From positions 62,001-126,000 of the forward strand of contig DIUR01000033.1 of NCBI GenBank assembly GCA_002428265.1: DNA of 64,000 nucleotides. Direction: 5' to 3'. The stretch comes from Bacteriovoracaceae bacterium UBA6153. GTDB taxonomy: Bacteria > Bdellovibrionota > Bacteriovoracia > Bacteriovoracales > Bacteriovoracaceae. The translations under genes were made by a program, and so were the position numbers. Under the pieces are notes generated by a model. It saw nothing but the letters and a program-made list of their open reading frames with translations. It was not told where the DNA came from and ran no database searches. Below are positions 42,856-51,583 of the stretch, piece by piece (position 1 is the first letter of the stretch; every line of letters begins with the position of its first letter).

Positions 42856-43811
42856 TAACCTACTTTTTTTTGCTTTTTTCTCTAAACTCTTTTTCACATG
42901 CCACTGAAAAACAATCTCTCAATCGCCCAACGGGAGGAGATTTCTCAATTGAAACTTCAACTTCAAAAGATTTTAAACTAAGTGATTTGAAAGGAAATGT
43001 GGCCTTTATTTATTTTGGTTACACCAGATGCCCGAATGTTTGCCCAATGACAGTTCAACGACTAAAAAAATTGCAGAAGACAATTGAGCAAGATAAAAAA
43101 AATGATGCCCGCTTCTTATTTATTTCTGTAGACAATGCGGTTGATACGCCAAAAATCCTTAAGCGATATGCTAAAAATAATGGAAATTTATTCATTTCAG
43201 CGACAGCACCTGATGAAAAGTTGCGTGAGATCATCGCTCTTTACGGTGGGCATTTTTCAAAGGTAAAAAATAATCTAGGCAGAACACTCATCGATCACTC
43301 AGACTCTGTCTATGTTATCTCTCCTTCAGGTCTTTGGGTAAACTCTCTAAAATATGACAGGCCTTATGAAGAGTTCTTAAAAGCTTACCAAGACGCCAAA
43401 AAAGAAATTAACTCACTCCCTAAACGCCCTTTAAGAGTCGAAATGAACTCCTTAGGTAAAAACGATTCATGTGACCTGGGAAAAAAGACTTGTTCGTTAA
43501 AATTGCCCGATGGATCACTCTTAGAAGTGACCCTGTCACCTTATCCAATTAAAACTGAAAAAGAGTTCACAATAAGTGCGAAGACGCCCTCAAAGAAGTT
43601 CACACCAAAACTGATGGACTTTGTTGGTGTGGAACAAAATATGGGACTTATAAGACCTGAGTTTAACAATGGCCTTCAAGGGACTTTCACAACCAAAATA
43701 GATTTACCTATTTGTGAACAAAGAAAAATGAAATGGAAAACACGCCTGGTGCTCTCAGATGAGAGCTCTAATCTTCACTTTGCTGAGTTTCTACTAGAGA
43801 CCCAAGACTAA
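42843..43811 (+). CDS. Sco1/SenC-type copper chaperone with extra C-terminal domain
   Basis: 322 residues. Signal peptide at about 1-20. Sco thioredoxin-like domain to about residue 195, with YTRCPNVCP (CxxxC copper site) and the distal His in LIDHSDSVYVI. It would deliver copper to a cytochrome oxidase. Residues about 200-322 are an additional beta-rich domain (EVTLSPYPIKTEKEFTISAK, VEQNMGLIRPEF) resembling FixH/YtkA-type sandwiches and containing Met and Cys residues. The fusion is unusual; canonical Sco stops near 200. Coupled to the HMA gene. Confidence 0.85.
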   Translation: MRKIVTYFFLLFSLNSFSHATEKQSLNRPTGGDFSIETSTSKDFKLSDLKGNVAFIYFGYTRCPNVCPMTVQRLKKLQKTIEQDKKNDARFLFISVDNAVDTPKILKRYAKNNGNLFISATAPDEKLREIIALYGGHFSKVKNNLGRTLIDHSDSVYVISPSGLWVNSLKYDRPYEEFLKAYQDAKKEINSLPKRPLRVEMNSLGKNDSCDLGKKTCSLKLPDGSLLEVTLSPYPIKTEKEFTISAKTPSKKFTPKLMDFVGVEQNMGLIRPEFNNGLQGTFTTKIDLPICEQRKMKWKTRLVLSDESSNLHFAEFLLETQD

Positions 43812-43820
43812 CAACTATTA

Positions 43821-45932
43821 TTACTGATCAATAACAACAGAAGACGGCGCTCTAATATTTTCTACGCGCATATAATGGTCAACGGCACCTAGACCTTTAA
43901 AGGCCCCTTCGTGAAAGTTTGTCGTGAAGCCTGCTCCAACTTCTGTTTTTGCATCAAAAGTCCCAAAGAAAAAGACGTTTTGAACTCCGAACAAATTAAA
44001 AAAGTGCACCTTGCTGTAAGAGTTATTAACGATATTGTTGGATAAATTCTTAAGCGGCCATAAAGGAACATTTACCCACTCTGTGACTTCAAGCTTATTG
44101 ATTTCAGAAAGGCAATTTTTTATATAAGCGCGCTTCTTGGCCGGGAATAAAAAGTATTTCATCGCCTTCTTTTCACACTTATCAATTTCATCAGATGAAA
44201 CTTTATCGTGAGTCAGGTCTTTATAATATTCAATATAGTCGTTTTGTAGAGATTTTCTACAAGTATCAAAAAGATTTCTGAAATTGATAATACCACTTTT
44301 TGGGTACTCGTTACAAAGTCCATCAATGTGTGAGAAAACGGTGTCTAAGCTTAGTGAGTTTAAGTATCTAATCCCTTCAATGTTGACCTGATATTTACCC
44401 TGAACATGAAAAGGAGCTCTCAGTGATTCATTCTCAATCATATTGATGGCAAGCGGGTCTACCCCTGAGAATCTCTCAAGAATAAACATCGCCCTATCAC
44501 GGTATTTTTTACCGAAGGCACCACTAGATTTTTGGGTTTTAAAATCGGAAATAAATGACATTGATAATTTTTGATCGTTGGTATTGCTCTTACCTACATT
44601 AATACTTTCTCTCGTCTCAAGTAAGTTTCTGTTACTTTCATACTCAAGAGAGACTTTTTTTGTATCGCTGGCCATGTGGCTGGCAGAAATATCCACATTT
44701 AATAATGAATAAATCACTCCGGCAAATAAACGAGAGACCGCATCTTCCGTGTATTTCATCTTTTCATAATTATGCTTGAAGAAAGTATTAACTCTGCCTT
44801 CTTTCGCAATTTCAATCTGCTGAGTCTTTGAGCTTTTCTGTGCCCCTAACAATAGAAAGTTATATTTATGATTAATAGTCTGGCTGACTCTTTTTTCTTC
44901 TGAAATCAGATAAGGAGCAAGGATATCAAGATCCCCTTCTCTTCCTTTTAAAATCTGCTTTAGCTCCATCCCCACAGGATTCATCGCATCCATATCCACC
45001 AGAATATTTTGTTTCATGTTGAGATAGATTTTATAACTCGAATCCATTGTATAACTGAAGTCATACGACAGTAGAGTTAAACGCAGAATTTTCAAAAAGT
45101 CCGCCTGGATGGCCATGCTTATTCCGGCCGTGGCAATTTTTGATTTTTCAGAAGTGATTTGTAACTGATTATTTCCCAGGGAAGTCACTTCTAGTCTAGT
45201 AAGCTTTTCAAACTTTGCCAGGACTCCGGCCATTCCGGTAATACCTGTATAAAGTGGAGCGGAAACAAGCCCACCTGCTTTTAATGAAATTGAATCTTCT
45301 TTAAAGATCATCTCATTGGCCGCAATTTTAGAAATCTGCTCAGGAGATAAAGCAGAAAAAGGCATGAAGAGTTTATGAAAATCTCTCATTAGCCCTTCGT
45401 TATAAGAGTTCGCGTAATGAACCCAGATAAATTTTCTTTTGAAAACAATTCCTGCAAAGGCCGCAAGGTTTTCATTGGTCATATCAATGGCGCCCGCGTC
45501 TCTTAAATTGCCTAAGACTCTTGAGGCATCAATATCAATCGTACATGTATCAGTGACGATCCAGCGCTTATCATCAAAGACGTCCGGAGCAAGATTTCTA
45601 TCGACCGTCATTCCAAAATTAATAAATGGTTTTTGGTAACTAAAACCAATACTATTAAGGCCACCAGTAATCGATAATGAGTTTCCTGCAATAACTTTTT
45701 TAGCTTCGCGAATACCAATAGCTTCGTACTCTGCACCGATTTCATGAGCAATCTGTTGGTAAAGATCAGCATCGCCCGCTCCACCTATCGTATTTCCCTT
45801 TCCAATTGAATTAGAAAAACCTTCTGAAAGTGTAAAATAATCAAAGCTTTCTTTTGTGTTGGATGATGTTTGAGAAAACACCTGTTGTGTCATCGCAAGG
45901 AATGCGAGCGTAGTCAGAATAAATTTGTACAT
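43821..45932 (-). CDS. Large exported protein of unknown function
   Basis: About 703 residues from the ATG at 45932 (GGGG upstream; a longer frame to 45980 lacks a signal peptide at its start). Signal peptide MYKFILTTLAFLAMTQQVFS. Predicted mixed alpha/beta with several strand-rich stretches (KKVSLEYESNRNLLETRESI) and scattered cysteines (SHIDGLCNEYPKS, DTCRKSL). The C-terminus is HYMRVENIRAPSSVVIDQ. I do not recognise a family. It is monocistronic and divergent from the next gene; 45933-46147 holds no gene. Confidence 0.65.
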   Translation of the reverse strand: MYKFILTTLAFLAMTQQVFSQTSSNTKESFDYFTLSEGFSNSIGKGNTIGGAGDADLYQQIAHEIGAEYEAIGIREAKKVIAGNSLSITGGLNSIGFSYQKPFINFGMTVDRNLAPDVFDDKRWIVTDTCTIDIDASRVLGNLRDAGAIDMTNENLAAFAGIVFKRKFIWVHYANSYNEGLMRDFHKLFMPFSALSPEQISKIAANEMIFKEDSISLKAGGLVSAPLYTGITGMAGVLAKFEKLTRLEVTSLGNNQLQITSEKSKIATAGISMAIQADFLKILRLTLLSYDFSYTMDSSYKIYLNMKQNILVDMDAMNPVGMELKQILKGREGDLDILAPYLISEEKRVSQTINHKYNFLLLGAQKSSKTQQIEIAKEGRVNTFFKHNYEKMKYTEDAVSRLFAGVIYSLLNVDISASHMASDTKKVSLEYESNRNLLETRESINVGKSNTNDQKLSMSFISDFKTQKSSGAFGKKYRDRAMFILERFSGVDPLAINMIENESLRAPFHVQGKYQVNIEGIRYLNSLSLDTVFSHIDGLCNEYPKSGIINFRNLFDTCRKSLQNDYIEYYKDLTHDKVSSDEIDKCEKKAMKYFLFPAKKRAYIKNCLSEINKLEVTEWVNVPLWPLKNLSNNIVNNSYSKVHFFNLFGVQNVFFFGTFDAKTEVGAGFTTNFHEGAFKGLGAVDHYMRVENIRAPSSVVIDQ

Positions 45933-46147
45933 GTTTGGACCCCATCTGCTACGTGACATTGTATAGAATCTCTTCGGCACTCCCTAGGGGCATCTTTAAC
46001 GGTCAACTTTTAGGTATTTGCCGCTCCTAAGGGATTGAAAAAGTGCCATAAAAAATTACCAGTATGTTTTAGTAGAGATGCTTCAGCCTTTTATGGTATT
46101 CTCCGATAAGCTCTTCAAATATAGATTTTTATAGGCAAATCCCCCCA

Positions 46148-46951
46148 ATGAGACTGAAAATTTTCATACTTTCTACAATGCTCATCACTCTTATCAGTGG
46201 CGTGCTCTTCTACAAAAACCTTACACAAATTTCAGTGGGAAAAAATTTACTGAAACTTGATATTGATGAACTCAGATCCATCGACCTAACGGTTAACAAC
46301 ACTGCTTTTTATTTGAGAAAAAATCTCAACTCTGACTTATCAGAATTGAACTCAGAAAAAGTTCGCATAAAAGAGCTTCTTGACCTGGTCTACGACATCA
46401 ATAGAAGTGATCCTGAGTTAAAAGTATCCATTTCAAAAATTAAATCGCACTTTGAAAATAAACTCAAAATAATGGATGCCTTTGAGATTGCCGTAAGAGA
46501 GCTGCGCTCAAATGTTAACTCTCTCGTACCAAGCTATAATGAATTAGATAAAAAGAAGATTAAGTTCGAACTGGATAAAAAGGATTTTTATAGAGAATGT
46601 GTTTTAGATGCCTACATGTTCATCGCATTTTCGCATAAAGAAAATGAAATGCGCCTGACAGAAGATCAAAAAGTCCTAGGGCAAATTATCAGTTATGCAG
46701 AAGTTCCCAATCCAGATATTCAGAAATTTGCAGAGCATTTGGAAATCATCAGGAAACGTGTCAAAGAAATTGATTATTACCTGGTTGAGTTTAAGCAAAA
46801 GAGTATTGCATCGGAAGTAAAAGTCATTGCTAAATACTACCAAGATAGTATTAAGGAACAAAACGAGCAGAATGAAAATCTTCTGACTTTCATGTTTGCG
46901 GCCATTGGTGTTTATTTGTTGTTTATTATCTTTATTTTAAGAAAGACTTAG
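46148..46951 (+). CDS. Membrane protein with periplasmic helical-bundle domain
   Basis: 267 residues. A signal-anchor helix (FILSTMLITLISGVLFY) and a C-terminal helix (FMFAAIGVYLLFIIFIL) bracket about 210 residues of charged amphipathic helix, like the four-helix-bundle sensor domains of chemoreceptors and kinases, but no cytoplasmic output domain follows. It may act as a receptor subunit or scaffold. Its stop overlaps the convergent fabI stop by 4 bases. Confidence 0.65.
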   Translation: MRLKIFILSTMLITLISGVLFYKNLTQISVGKNLLKLDIDELRSIDLTVNNTAFYLRKNLNSDLSELNSEKVRIKELLDLVYDINRSDPELKVSISKIKSHFENKLKIMDAFEIAVRELRSNVNSLVPSYNELDKKKIKFELDKKDFYRECVLDAYMFIAFSHKENEMRLTEDQKVLGQIISYAEVPNPDIQKFAEHLEIIRKRVKEIDYYLVEFKQKSIASEVKVIAKYYQDSIKEQNEQNENLLTFMFAAIGVYLLFIIFILRKT

Positions 46952-47745
46952 TCTCTTTTAGCAAAAGCGGCAACGACGCTTTCGTCAAAATAATTAGAAC
47001 TCATTCCGGCATCCACAACCATTCCACTTGCATTAATCCCGCTGGAAGCAGGGCTTAGCAAAAAGACGACCGAGTTGGCGACTTCCTGAGTTTCCAGGGC
47101 CTGGTGCCTCATCGTCAACTGTTCTGCATAAAGGTAGTTATCAATGTAGCCAGGGATTCCTGCAGAGGCCGACGTTTTTAAAGGGCCAGAGCAGACAGCA
47201 TTGAATCTGACTTTAGTGTCTTTTGAAAATGATTTTGCTAAAAATAAGACAGCAGCATCAAGCGAAGCTTTAATGGGACCCATGTAACCATAGTTAGTTG
47301 CTTTCGTGCTTGAGATTGAAATTGTCACTACAGAGGCATCAGTTGTCATAACTTCTTTCAAAGTTTGAGAAAGAGCGACCAGAGAAAAACATGAAATATT
47401 TGAGGCCTGAAGATAGTCTTCTAATTTTGTTTCATGAAAAGGTTTGATCCCTTCAGAGTAGTTAGCAAACGCAATTGAGTGCAGGAATCCATTTAAGATG
47501 ACCCCCTCTGATTTTAAAGTCTCACCTAATTTTTTTACAGAAGCAGTGTCTTCTACATCGAGAATATAAATCTTTTTGTCGGGAAAGAGTTTTGCGACTT
47601 TTTCTTTAATTTCTTCAGACTGCACAGTAAAGACCAGGTCTGCTCCATTATCCTGCAGAGTTTTTGCAGAAAAATAGGCAACTGATTTTTTGTTGGCCAC
47701 ACCTGTAATAAGAAAAGTTTTATTGTCTAAATTTAAAAAGCTCAT
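46948..47745 (-). CDS. fabI: Enoyl-ACP reductase, FabI family, divergent
   Basis: 265 residues. N-terminal LITGVANKKSVAYFSAKTL and the Tyr-6-Lys pair Y152 and K159 (NYGYMGPIKASLDAAV) define FabI; GPLKTSASAGIPGY is the substrate-loop sentence. In standard FabI a second tyrosine lies ten residues before the catalytic Tyr; here that region reads SISSTKAT with no tyrosine. It reduces trans-2-enoyl-ACP. As the last gene of an operon with FabG, FabZ and a CrtI-like enzyme it is probably pathway-specific, though it could be the only FabI of the cell. Confidence 0.88.
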   Translation of the reverse strand: MSFLNLDNKTFLITGVANKKSVAYFSAKTLQDNGADLVFTVQSEEIKEKVAKLFPDKKIYILDVEDTASVKKLGETLKSEGVILNGFLHSIAFANYSEGIKPFHETKLEDYLQASNISCFSLVALSQTLKEVMTTDASVVTISISSTKATNYGYMGPIKASLDAAVLFLAKSFSKDTKVRFNAVCSGPLKTSASAGIPGYIDNYLYAEQLTMRHQALETQEVANSVVFLLSPASSGINASGMVVDAGMSSNYFDESVVAAFAKRD

Positions 47746-47756
47746 AATAATCTCTT

Positions 47757-48164
47757 TTAAATACTTGCTACTGCAAATTCAATAACGAGAACCGTTTTAC
47801 CGTCAACCTTAGTTGTCCCTTTCATATAGTGAGCATTGGCCAGACTTTCTGTTAATTCCACAGTCATAACGAGTTCATCACCTGGGCGAACCATGCTCTT
47901 AAACTTTGCATTTTGAACTCTGGTCACGACACCAAGACCTCCTCCTTCCATCCCGGCCATCAGAGCGGCCCCAGATTGAAAAAGAGCTTCTTGCAATAAC
48001 ACTCCCGGCATAACAGGATTACCTGGAAAGTGCCCCTTAAAAAAGTCTTCATCTCCAGAGAGTTTGAGTGTGGTTGTAATCGTTTTTTCCGATCGCTCGA
48101 TTATTTTATCAACAAATAAAAAAGGAGGTCTTTGTGGAATGAGATCAGTGATAGCAGGATACAT
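47757..48164 (-). CDS. fabZ: 3-hydroxyacyl-ACP dehydratase
   Basis: 135 residues, hot-dog fold. FFKGHFPGNPVMPGVLLQEA holds the catalytic H45 and E59. It dehydrates 3-hydroxyacyl-ACP. Shorter than primary FabZ, with few N-terminal residues. Its ATG shares one base with the fabG stop (TAATG), and fabI follows after 11 bases. Context says it serves the same acyl cycle as the second CrtI-like protein. Confidence 0.93.
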   Translation of the reverse strand: MYPAITDLIPQRPPFLFVDKIIERSEKTITTTLKLSGDEDFFKGHFPGNPVMPGVLLQEALFQSGAALMAGMEGGGLGVVTRVQNAKFKSMVRPGDELVMTVELTESLANAHYMKGTTKVDGKTVLVIEFAVASI

Positions 48165-48901
48165 TAGAGTCCTCCGGTAATTTCCAGACTGGCCCCAGTG
48201 ATGTAGCTTGCTTCACGACTTGCAAGAAATAAAACCGCACTTGCAACTTCCTCAACTTTTCCAAATCTCTTCATAGGAACTTCTTTCATATATTCTTTGA
48301 TTTGTTCTGGCGGAAGATCTGCTAAGAGTTCTGTATCAATGAATCCTGGACACACGTTATTGACAGTGATCCCGCGCTTAGCGACTTCTTTAGAAAGTGT
48401 TTTTGAAATTGCAATTTGTCCGGCCTTTGAGGCCGCATAGTTTGCTTGTCCTGGAAGACCAAGGCTTCCTCCGATAGAAGACATGTTAACGATTCTTCCA
48501 TATCTATTTTTCATAAACTGCAAAACTGCATGTTTACTCATGAGAAATGTTCCTGTGAGATTTGTTCCGATAACATCGTTCCAATCCGCGAGAGTCATCA
48601 TTGCCGTGACTTGATCTTTTCTGATTCCAGAATTGTTTACAAGCACTTCAATTTTTGGATGTGAATCTTCTACATATTTGAAAAAATCGATGACCGCTTC
48701 TTCGCTTCTTACATCGCATTTTTTGACAATAATTTTTTCACCGAACTCAGTATTAGCTTCTTTCATCTTCATCGCTGCAGAATCATTTCCTGCATAAGTC
48801 GCGATCACTGTTGCACCTTTTTTTAAAAAAGCTTCACTGATACCGCGGCCGATACCTCTTGTTCCGCCTGTAACGATGACTGTCTGATCTGTAAAATCCA
48901 T
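48164..48901 (-). CDS. fabG: 3-oxoacyl-ACP reductase
   Basis: 245 residues, classical SDR. VIVTGGTRGIGRGISEAF is the cofactor motif. Catalytic N114, S142 (NMSSIGG), Y155 and K159 (NYAASKAG) are all present. It reduces 3-oxoacyl-ACP with NADPH. It lies 18 bases downstream of the CrtI-like gene and is coupled to fabZ. Confidence 0.95.
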   Translation of the reverse strand: MDFTDQTVIVTGGTRGIGRGISEAFLKKGATVIATYAGNDSAAMKMKEANTEFGEKIIVKKCDVRSEEAVIDFFKYVEDSHPKIEVLVNNSGIRKDQVTAMMTLADWNDVIGTNLTGTFLMSKHAVLQFMKNRYGRIVNMSSIGGSLGLPGQANYAASKAGQIAISKTLSKEVAKRGITVNNVCPGFIDTELLADLPPEQIKEYMKEVPMKRFGKVEEVASAVLFLASREASYITGASLEITGGL

Positions 48902-48919
48902 ATTAATTTCCTTTTTAAT

Positions 48920-50353
48920 TTAGACTGAAGCTTTTTCCAAACGAGAGAGATAGTTATCCACTTCATGGGCCTGAATAACACCGTAATTGGCAGCTCCGAG
49001 CCAACCCGACATAATAATGCCGACAGAGCCTGCGTGAAATAATCCTGAGAGTTCTTTATGCATATTCATTGAGACATCAAGTCCTTCGAATTTTGTTCCG
49101 AAGCTTGCTCCTCTTTCATGAAGTGTATAGCGCTCTACTGTTAATGGTGTAGCAGCATCAATGTAGTCAATTTTAGCGCGAATGCCTGGAACAATTTTTT
49201 CCAATCCACTAAGAGCTCTCTCAATTAAATACTCTTTGTGGGCCTTATATTCAGACTCAGAGAGTTTTTTCCAGTCTTCATAACGAGAGTTTGAAGAAGA
49301 GACAATGGCATAACTTGGTTCCAGATGCGGGCGCATTTCCGGATAATATAAAGAAAAAGTCTGGCTTCCTACTTTTGGAGAGAGAATAAGATCAGTAGAG
49401 AAATCACGGTCTTCAGAAGTGAAGATAAGATCGCCTATAAAAGGGATGCTCTCGCCTTTTTTAAGCCCCATATAGACCTGGCAAGAAGAGGTATTAAGTC
49501 TTACTGCCTCAGTTTTTTTAACGAACTCTGGAGAGAAATTTTCAGCTCCGGCCATTTTGAAAACTGTGCTTTTTAAATTTGAGTTTGAAACAACAGCTTT
49601 TGAATAAATGCTGTGTCCTTTGGCCACGACACCAACGGCCTTTTTATTTTCAATAAGAATTTTATCAACGCGGGCCTGAAGTTGGATATCAACTCCATTT
49701 TTTAGAAGCTCTTCTTTCATGAGGGAGATCATCAGATCTGTCCCACCTTGAAAGATATAGACACCTTTACTCATGAAATTTGAAAAAACAATTCCGTAAC
49801 TGATGGCCGGGTCTTCAAGGTTTGATCCGTTAGCATACACAATCGGCTCAAGTAAAAAGCGAGTGATATCAGATCGACCTGGAAAGTATTTTTCAAATAA
49901 CTCTCCGTTAGTCATTTTTGAATTGTCATAAAAATTCATCGTCGCTAAGTCTAGAAAAAAAGCATCGACAGTCGCCTGCTCTACTTTAAATTTCTCTACT
50001 AAAACTTTAATGAAGTCTTCTTTGGTGAAGTCTGTTTCAATATCAAATTGGGGATTGATATAGCGGACTGATTTTAACTGGTGAATCCTGTCGGCAATAT
50101 CTTTGTTCCAATACTTCCTGCAAGTCTTGATCATTCCGACTGGGAAGCCGTGAAGAGAGACATCGAAGACATGCGAATTGTCTGCTCTTTTAAACCAAGT
50201 CGCAAATCCGCCAAGCTTGTTATGGGATTCAAGAAGAAGCACAGAGCGGCCATCGCGGGCCATTTTATTTGCGAGAGTCATTCCCGCAAGGCCTGAGCCT
50301 ACGACAATGACGTCATAATTTTTTTCAATTTTGTCTTTAGATGAGTACTGCAT
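48920..50353 (-). CDS. CrtI/phytoene-desaturase-like FAD oxidoreductase (fabGZI operon)
   Basis: 477 residues. YDVIVVGSGLAGMTLANKMA is the dinucleotide motif, and LLLESHNKLGGFATWFKR and FDVSLHGFPVG match the paralogue at 36551-37966 in position. GGTDLMISLMKEELL is a typical CrtI sentence, and LFHAGSVGIIMSGWLGAAN is the C-terminal FAD motif. No carotenoid genes are near. With FabG, FabZ and FabI directly downstream it probably acts on an acyl-ACP intermediate. Operon spacing is 15 bases before and 18 bases after. Confidence 0.85.
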   Translation of the reverse strand: MQYSSKDKIEKNYDVIVVGSGLAGMTLANKMARDGRSVLLLESHNKLGGFATWFKRADNSHVFDVSLHGFPVGMIKTCRKYWNKDIADRIHQLKSVRYINPQFDIETDFTKEDFIKVLVEKFKVEQATVDAFFLDLATMNFYDNSKMTNGELFEKYFPGRSDITRFLLEPIVYANGSNLEDPAISYGIVFSNFMSKGVYIFQGGTDLMISLMKEELLKNGVDIQLQARVDKILIENKKAVGVVAKGHSIYSKAVVSNSNLKSTVFKMAGAENFSPEFVKKTEAVRLNTSSCQVYMGLKKGESIPFIGDLIFTSEDRDFSTDLILSPKVGSQTFSLYYPEMRPHLEPSYAIVSSSNSRYEDWKKLSESEYKAHKEYLIERALSGLEKIVPGIRAKIDYIDAATPLTVERYTLHERGASFGTKFEGLDVSMNMHKELSGLFHAGSVGIIMSGWLGAANYGVIQAHEVDNYLSRLEKASV

Positions 50354-50368
50354 AAAACAATTCTTTTT

Positions 50369-51583
50369 TTACTTTGGCGTTATAGTATAAATCGCTGAGC
50401 CCAGCTCTTTATTATCATGCTCGCCAACAATCAGACAAGAAAACACAATGACACCCAAGTCATTCATGTCTACGTCACCCGCAAAGCCAGGATAGTTTGG
50501 ATTTGAAAGAATTTTTGCAGGACCGCTGTCTGTCATGATGAGATCACCCTCACCAATAACTCTTTTAACGCCTGTTGCGTCGGCCAGGTAGATTCCGCGC
50601 TTTCCTTCAGTATTTTTAGCTCTGAAGAGAACTTGGCCTTGCTCGTTAACTTTCGGTGAGAAGAGTTCAATTTCAGAAATATCATCGGCCTGTTCACGGG
50701 CCACATTTTTTGACGTTCCGTCTTTGTATAAAATAATCGCTTTTGAACTATCTTCAAGATAAGCAGTGAATGTTACCATTCCATTTCTTGATAAACTCGC
50801 AGAGTTTGCAAATCCTTTGAACACTGAGTTCGGATCACTATCTTTATCTTTTGCAACAATGATAGATTCAAAACTATTTCCAGCAGGTTTGATTAAAAGA
50901 ATTTCATCGGCCTTTTCTTCGCCCCAATCTCCGGCCTCACCGATACGTCTCTTAAACGTCATCGCACCTGAATCATTCATATATGGTTTAAATAAGTATG
51001 AAGATTTTTGCCCGAAAGTTGTGACACCTTCAGCGATAACTGTTTTTAATTTTCCATCGAATTGATAAAACGATCTTACGTTATCTTGATTTGTTCCGCG
51101 GAAATAAATTTTTCCATTCGTTAATAGCTGCGGATAAGTATAAAAAGCAATGTCGTTATTTTTATCGTGGTCTTCTGGATTTAAAACATGAGAGACAACA
51201 TTAGTGGCCGTATCTAAAACAAATACTCCATCAGTCACGCCATCATCATACAAATTGAAGGCAACTTTTCCAGCGTCGTTTAAACTTGGTTCTGTCACAA
51301 ATCTCATGTCAGGAGCTGTATAGACAATCTTCCCAGCTGGCTCACTTGCAAGCTTTACCCAAACACCCTGATTGTTTTCTCCACCGAAGGCCATCAGTTT
51401 AAAGGCAACGTCGCCGCGAGAGTTTATAACTGGCGATGTATTTGATAGAAAACTCATTTCAGGAAGATTATATCCATCAGAAATATTGGCACGGGCAAGA
51501 AGCTCTGGAGGATTGTATTCAGGAATGGCCGCGAATGTTTGAACAGACAGTGTAAGTAAAAATAAAGCGAGGTTTAATCTCAT
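50369..51583 (-). CDS. Exported beta-propeller-like repeat protein
   Basis: 404 residues with signal peptide MRLNLALFLLTLSVQTFA. Repeated sentences of the type SLNDAGKVAFNL, YMNDSGAMTFKR, SLSRNGMVTFTA, KVNEQGQVLFRA and DMNDLGVIVFSC suggest about seven blades. Each has the form x-N-x-x-G-x-V-x-F, a repeat found in exported propeller proteins. No enzymatic residues are obvious. It sits in the operon between a flavoprotein and the CrtI/Fab genes, with a 4-base overlap and a 15-base gap. Role in lipid export or folding is a guess. Confidence 0.7.
   Translation of the reverse strand: MRLNLALFLLTLSVQTFAAIPEYNPPELLARANISDGYNLPEMSFLSNTSPVINSRGDVAFKLMAFGGENNQGVWVKLASEPAGKIVYTAPDMRFVTEPSLNDAGKVAFNLYDDGVTDGVFVLDTATNVVSHVLNPEDHDKNNDIAFYTYPQLLTNGKIYFRGTNQDNVRSFYQFDGKLKTVIAEGVTTFGQKSSYLFKPYMNDSGAMTFKRRIGEAGDWGEEKADEILLIKPAGNSFESIIVAKDKDSDPNSVFKGFANSASLSRNGMVTFTAYLEDSSKAIILYKDGTSKNVAREQADDISEIELFSPKVNEQGQVLFRAKNTEGKRGIYLADATGVKRVIGEGDLIMTDSGPAKILSNPNYPGFAGDVDMNDLGVIVFSCLIVGEHDNKELGSAIYTITPK

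Noticed and set aside
48920..50353. Carotenoid biosynthesis gene (CrtI)
   Set aside because: Sequence fits the CrtI superfamily, but no phytoene synthase, cyclase or other carotenoid gene is present and the operon partners are Fab enzymes.
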